Of a stretch of DNA of 64,000 nt, positions 62,520 to 64,000 are shown piece by piece (within the stretch, counting starts at the first letter, position 1; every line of letters begins with the position of its first letter). Both the position numbers and the translations under genes were made by a program. The notes beneath the pieces were generated by a model. The model was not told the DNA's origin. It was given only the letters and a program-made list of their open reading frames with translations, and did no database searches. The DNA is from Pseudomonas lalucatii (GTDB taxonomy: Bacteria > Pseudomonadota > Gammaproteobacteria > Pseudomonadales > Pseudomonadaceae), in contig NZ_JADPMV010000001.1 of assembly GCF_018398425.1 (NCBI RefSeq), positions 496,001 through 560,000 on the forward strand, read 5' to 3'.

Positions 62520-64000
62520 ATGCTCGAAGCCAGCTGGATCGCCTTCGCATTCTTGATGGGCCTGGCCGCGCGCTTTATCGGTTTACCTCCCCTGGTCGGC
62601 TACCTGGCCGCGGGCTTCACCCTGTCGGGCCTGGGCCAGTACCTGCACATCGGTCCCCTGGACAGCTCGATCCTCGCCCACATCGCCCACCTCGGCGTGC
62701 TCCTGCTGCTGTTCACCGTCGGCCTCAAGCTGAAACTGAGCAACCTGATGCGACGCGAGGTGATAGGCGGCGGCCTGCTGCACTTCCTCATCTCCAGCCT
62801 GCTGTTCCTCACCGCGGTGACGCTGCTTCTGGAGCTGCCCTTGCGCGAGGCCCTGCTGCTGTCGGTGGCCCTGTCCTTCTCCAGCACGGTGCTGGCGGCC
62901 AAGGTGCTGGAAAGCAAGCGCGAGCTGCGTTCCTTCCACGGTCGCCTGGCCATCGGCGTGCTGATCATCCAGGACCTGCTCGCCCTGGTGGCGATGAGCC
63001 TGGCCAACGGCGAGGCACCCTCGCCCTGGGCCCTGCTGGTGTTCGCCCTGCCCCTGCTGCGGCCGCTGCTGTTCCGCCTGCTGGACGCCAGCGGCCACGA
63101 GGAGCTGATGGTGCTGCTCGGCCTGCTGCTGGCCCTGGTCATCGGCGGCTACGGCTTCGAGTCCCTCGGCCTGAGCTCGGAGCTCGGCGCCCTGGCCTTC
63201 GGTGCCATGCTGGCCAAGCACAAGCGCGCGATCGAACTGTCCAACGCGCTGTGGAGCATCAAGGAGGTGTTCCTGGTCGGTTTCTTCCTGCAGATCGGCA
63301 TCAGCGGCCTGCCCGGCACCGACGCCCTGGCTTTCGCCCTGGTCCTGGCGCTGCTGCTGCCGCTCAAGGGCTTGCTGTTCTTCCTGCTGTTCGTGATGTT
63401 TCGCCTGCGGGCCCGCAGCGCCTTTCTCAGCAGCGTCAGCCTGACCAACTACAGCGAATTCGGCCTGATCGTCGCCAGCGTGGTGCTGCCGCAGTGGCTG
63501 ATTCCCCTGGCCATCACCGTGGCGCTGTCCTTCGTCATCTCCGCCCCGCTCAGCCGCCTTGCCCACCCGCTGTACGAGCGCCTCGCCCACCTGCTGATCC
63601 CACTGGAGCGCAATACCCGCCATCCCGACGAGCAGCCGGTCTCCCTGGACGACGCGCAGATCCTGATCATGGGCATGGGCCGTACCGGCCGGGCCGCCTA
63701 CGACTATCTCGAGGCCAAGGGCTTCGAGGTGGTAGGGCTGGATTCCGACCCCGTGGTCATCGATGCCTGTGCCAAGGCCGGGCGTCGGGCGCTGTTCGCC
63801 GACGGCGAGGACCAGATGCTCTGGCAGCGCCTGGACATGCCTCGCATCGAAGCGGTGATCCTGGCACTGAATGACGCCGAGACCAAGATCATCTCCATCG
63901 GCAAGCTGCGCGAACGCGGCTTTCCCGGCCTGATCGCCTCCCACGCCATGTACGAGGACATCGCCCAGCGCATCCTCGATGCCGGAGCCGACCGCACCTA
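62520..64000 (+). CDS. Kef-type cation/proton antiporter (CPA2), truncated by window end
   Basis: An open frame of at least 493 codons from the ATG at 62520 (AGAGG upstream) to the window edge. An N-terminal CPA2 antiporter domain with about 12 helices (LGVLLLLFTVGLKLKLSNLMRR; FSSTVLAAKVLESKRE) is followed by a Rossmann NAD-binding TrkA-N domain (ILIMGMGRTGRAAYDYLEAKGFEVVGLDSD). It probably exchanges K+ (or Na+) for H+ under NAD(H) or thiol control. The C-terminus lies outside the window. It is not functionally tied to the purine genes. Confidence 0.88.
   Translation, partial: MLEASWIAFAFLMGLAARFIGLPPLVGYLAAGFTLSGLGQYLHIGPLDSSILAHIAHLGVLLLLFTVGLKLKLSNLMRREVIGGGLLHFLISSLLFLTAVTLLLELPLREALLLSVALSFSSTVLAAKVLESKRELRSFHGRLAIGVLIIQDLLALVAMSLANGEAPSPWALLVFALPLLRPLLFRLLDASGHEELMVLLGLLLALVIGGYGFESLGLSSELGALAFGAMLAKHKRAIELSNALWSIKEVFLVGFFLQIGISGLPGTDALAFALVLALLLPLKGLLFFLLFVMFRLRARSAFLSSVSLTNYSEFGLIVASVVLPQWLIPLAITVALSFVISAPLSRLAHPLYERLAHLLIPLERNTRHPDEQPVSLDDAQILIMGMGRTGRAAYDYLEAKGFEVVGLDSDPVVIDACAKAGRRALFADGEDQMLWQRLDMPRIEAVILALNDAETKIISIGKLRERGFPGLIASHAMYEDIAQRILDAGADRT

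Overview
The window is high-GC gamma-proteobacterial chromosome. It reads as Pseudomonas in the broad sense, close in gene content and order to the P. aeruginosa lineage: cco genes-hemN-anr-apt, dnaX-ybaB-recR, ligA-zipA-smc, then the purine/ureide block. The comparison with P. aeruginosa order is from memory and was not computed. No prophage, insertion sequence, CRISPR array, tRNA or rRNA was seen.

Layout. (1) 1-7077: the end of a cbb3 oxidase operon (ccoO partial, ccoQ, ccoP) and its maturation operon (ccoG, ccoH/fixH, ccoI, ccoS, a TauE/SafE-family membrane protein). (2) 7095-10093: hemN behind a near-perfect ANR-box promoter, the oxygen regulator anr, and apt. (3) 10133-17005: a conserved Cys-containing protein of unknown function, then a signalling cassette. 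The cassette has a PAS histidine kinase, a receiver protein with a degenerate HD-GYP domain (YN...GFP), a receiver-only regulator, and a large PAS-LOV-GGDEF-EAL-receiver protein. This couples two-component phosphorylation, probably blue light, and cyclic-di-GMP. (4) 17137-22515: recR, ybaB and dnaX on the minus strand, two small conserved genes, the 4.5S signal recognition RNA (minus) and an HU-family protein. (5) 22591-36841: a complete Tad/Flp type IVc pilus locus on the minus strand (flp, tadV, AAA+ ATPase, rcpC, rcpA, small lipoprotein, tadG, two tadE-like genes, tadZ, tadA, tadB, tadC, tadD), with a divergent AraC-type regulator carrying a pseudo-receiver. (6) 36967-43948: ligA, zipA, smc. 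(7) 43952-62320: purine catabolism. It contains a GntR regulator, xdhABC, guaD, a second GntR regulator, an AzgA-like purine permease, a LysE-family exporter, a chemoreceptor, uraH, puuE, uraD, alc, allA and puuD (urate oxidase with a cytochrome c tail). Together these take guanine and hypoxanthine through xanthine, urate, hydroxyisourate, allantoin and allantoate to ureidoglycolate and glyoxylate. (8) 62520-end: a Kef-type cation/proton antiporter, cut by the window edge.

Most interesting points: the LOV-domain c-di-GMP enzyme and its YN-GFP partner; two distinct palindromic operator families in the purine region (ATTGTAYACAAT-like at four places, TGACC-N4-GGTCA-like at xdhA and the permease); a chemoreceptor with a sigma-28 promoter inside the purine cluster; a 43-residue open reading frame translationally coupled to xdhC and preceded by a REP-type palindrome; and an AAA+ ATPase with a winged-helix-like N-terminus inside the Tad operon.
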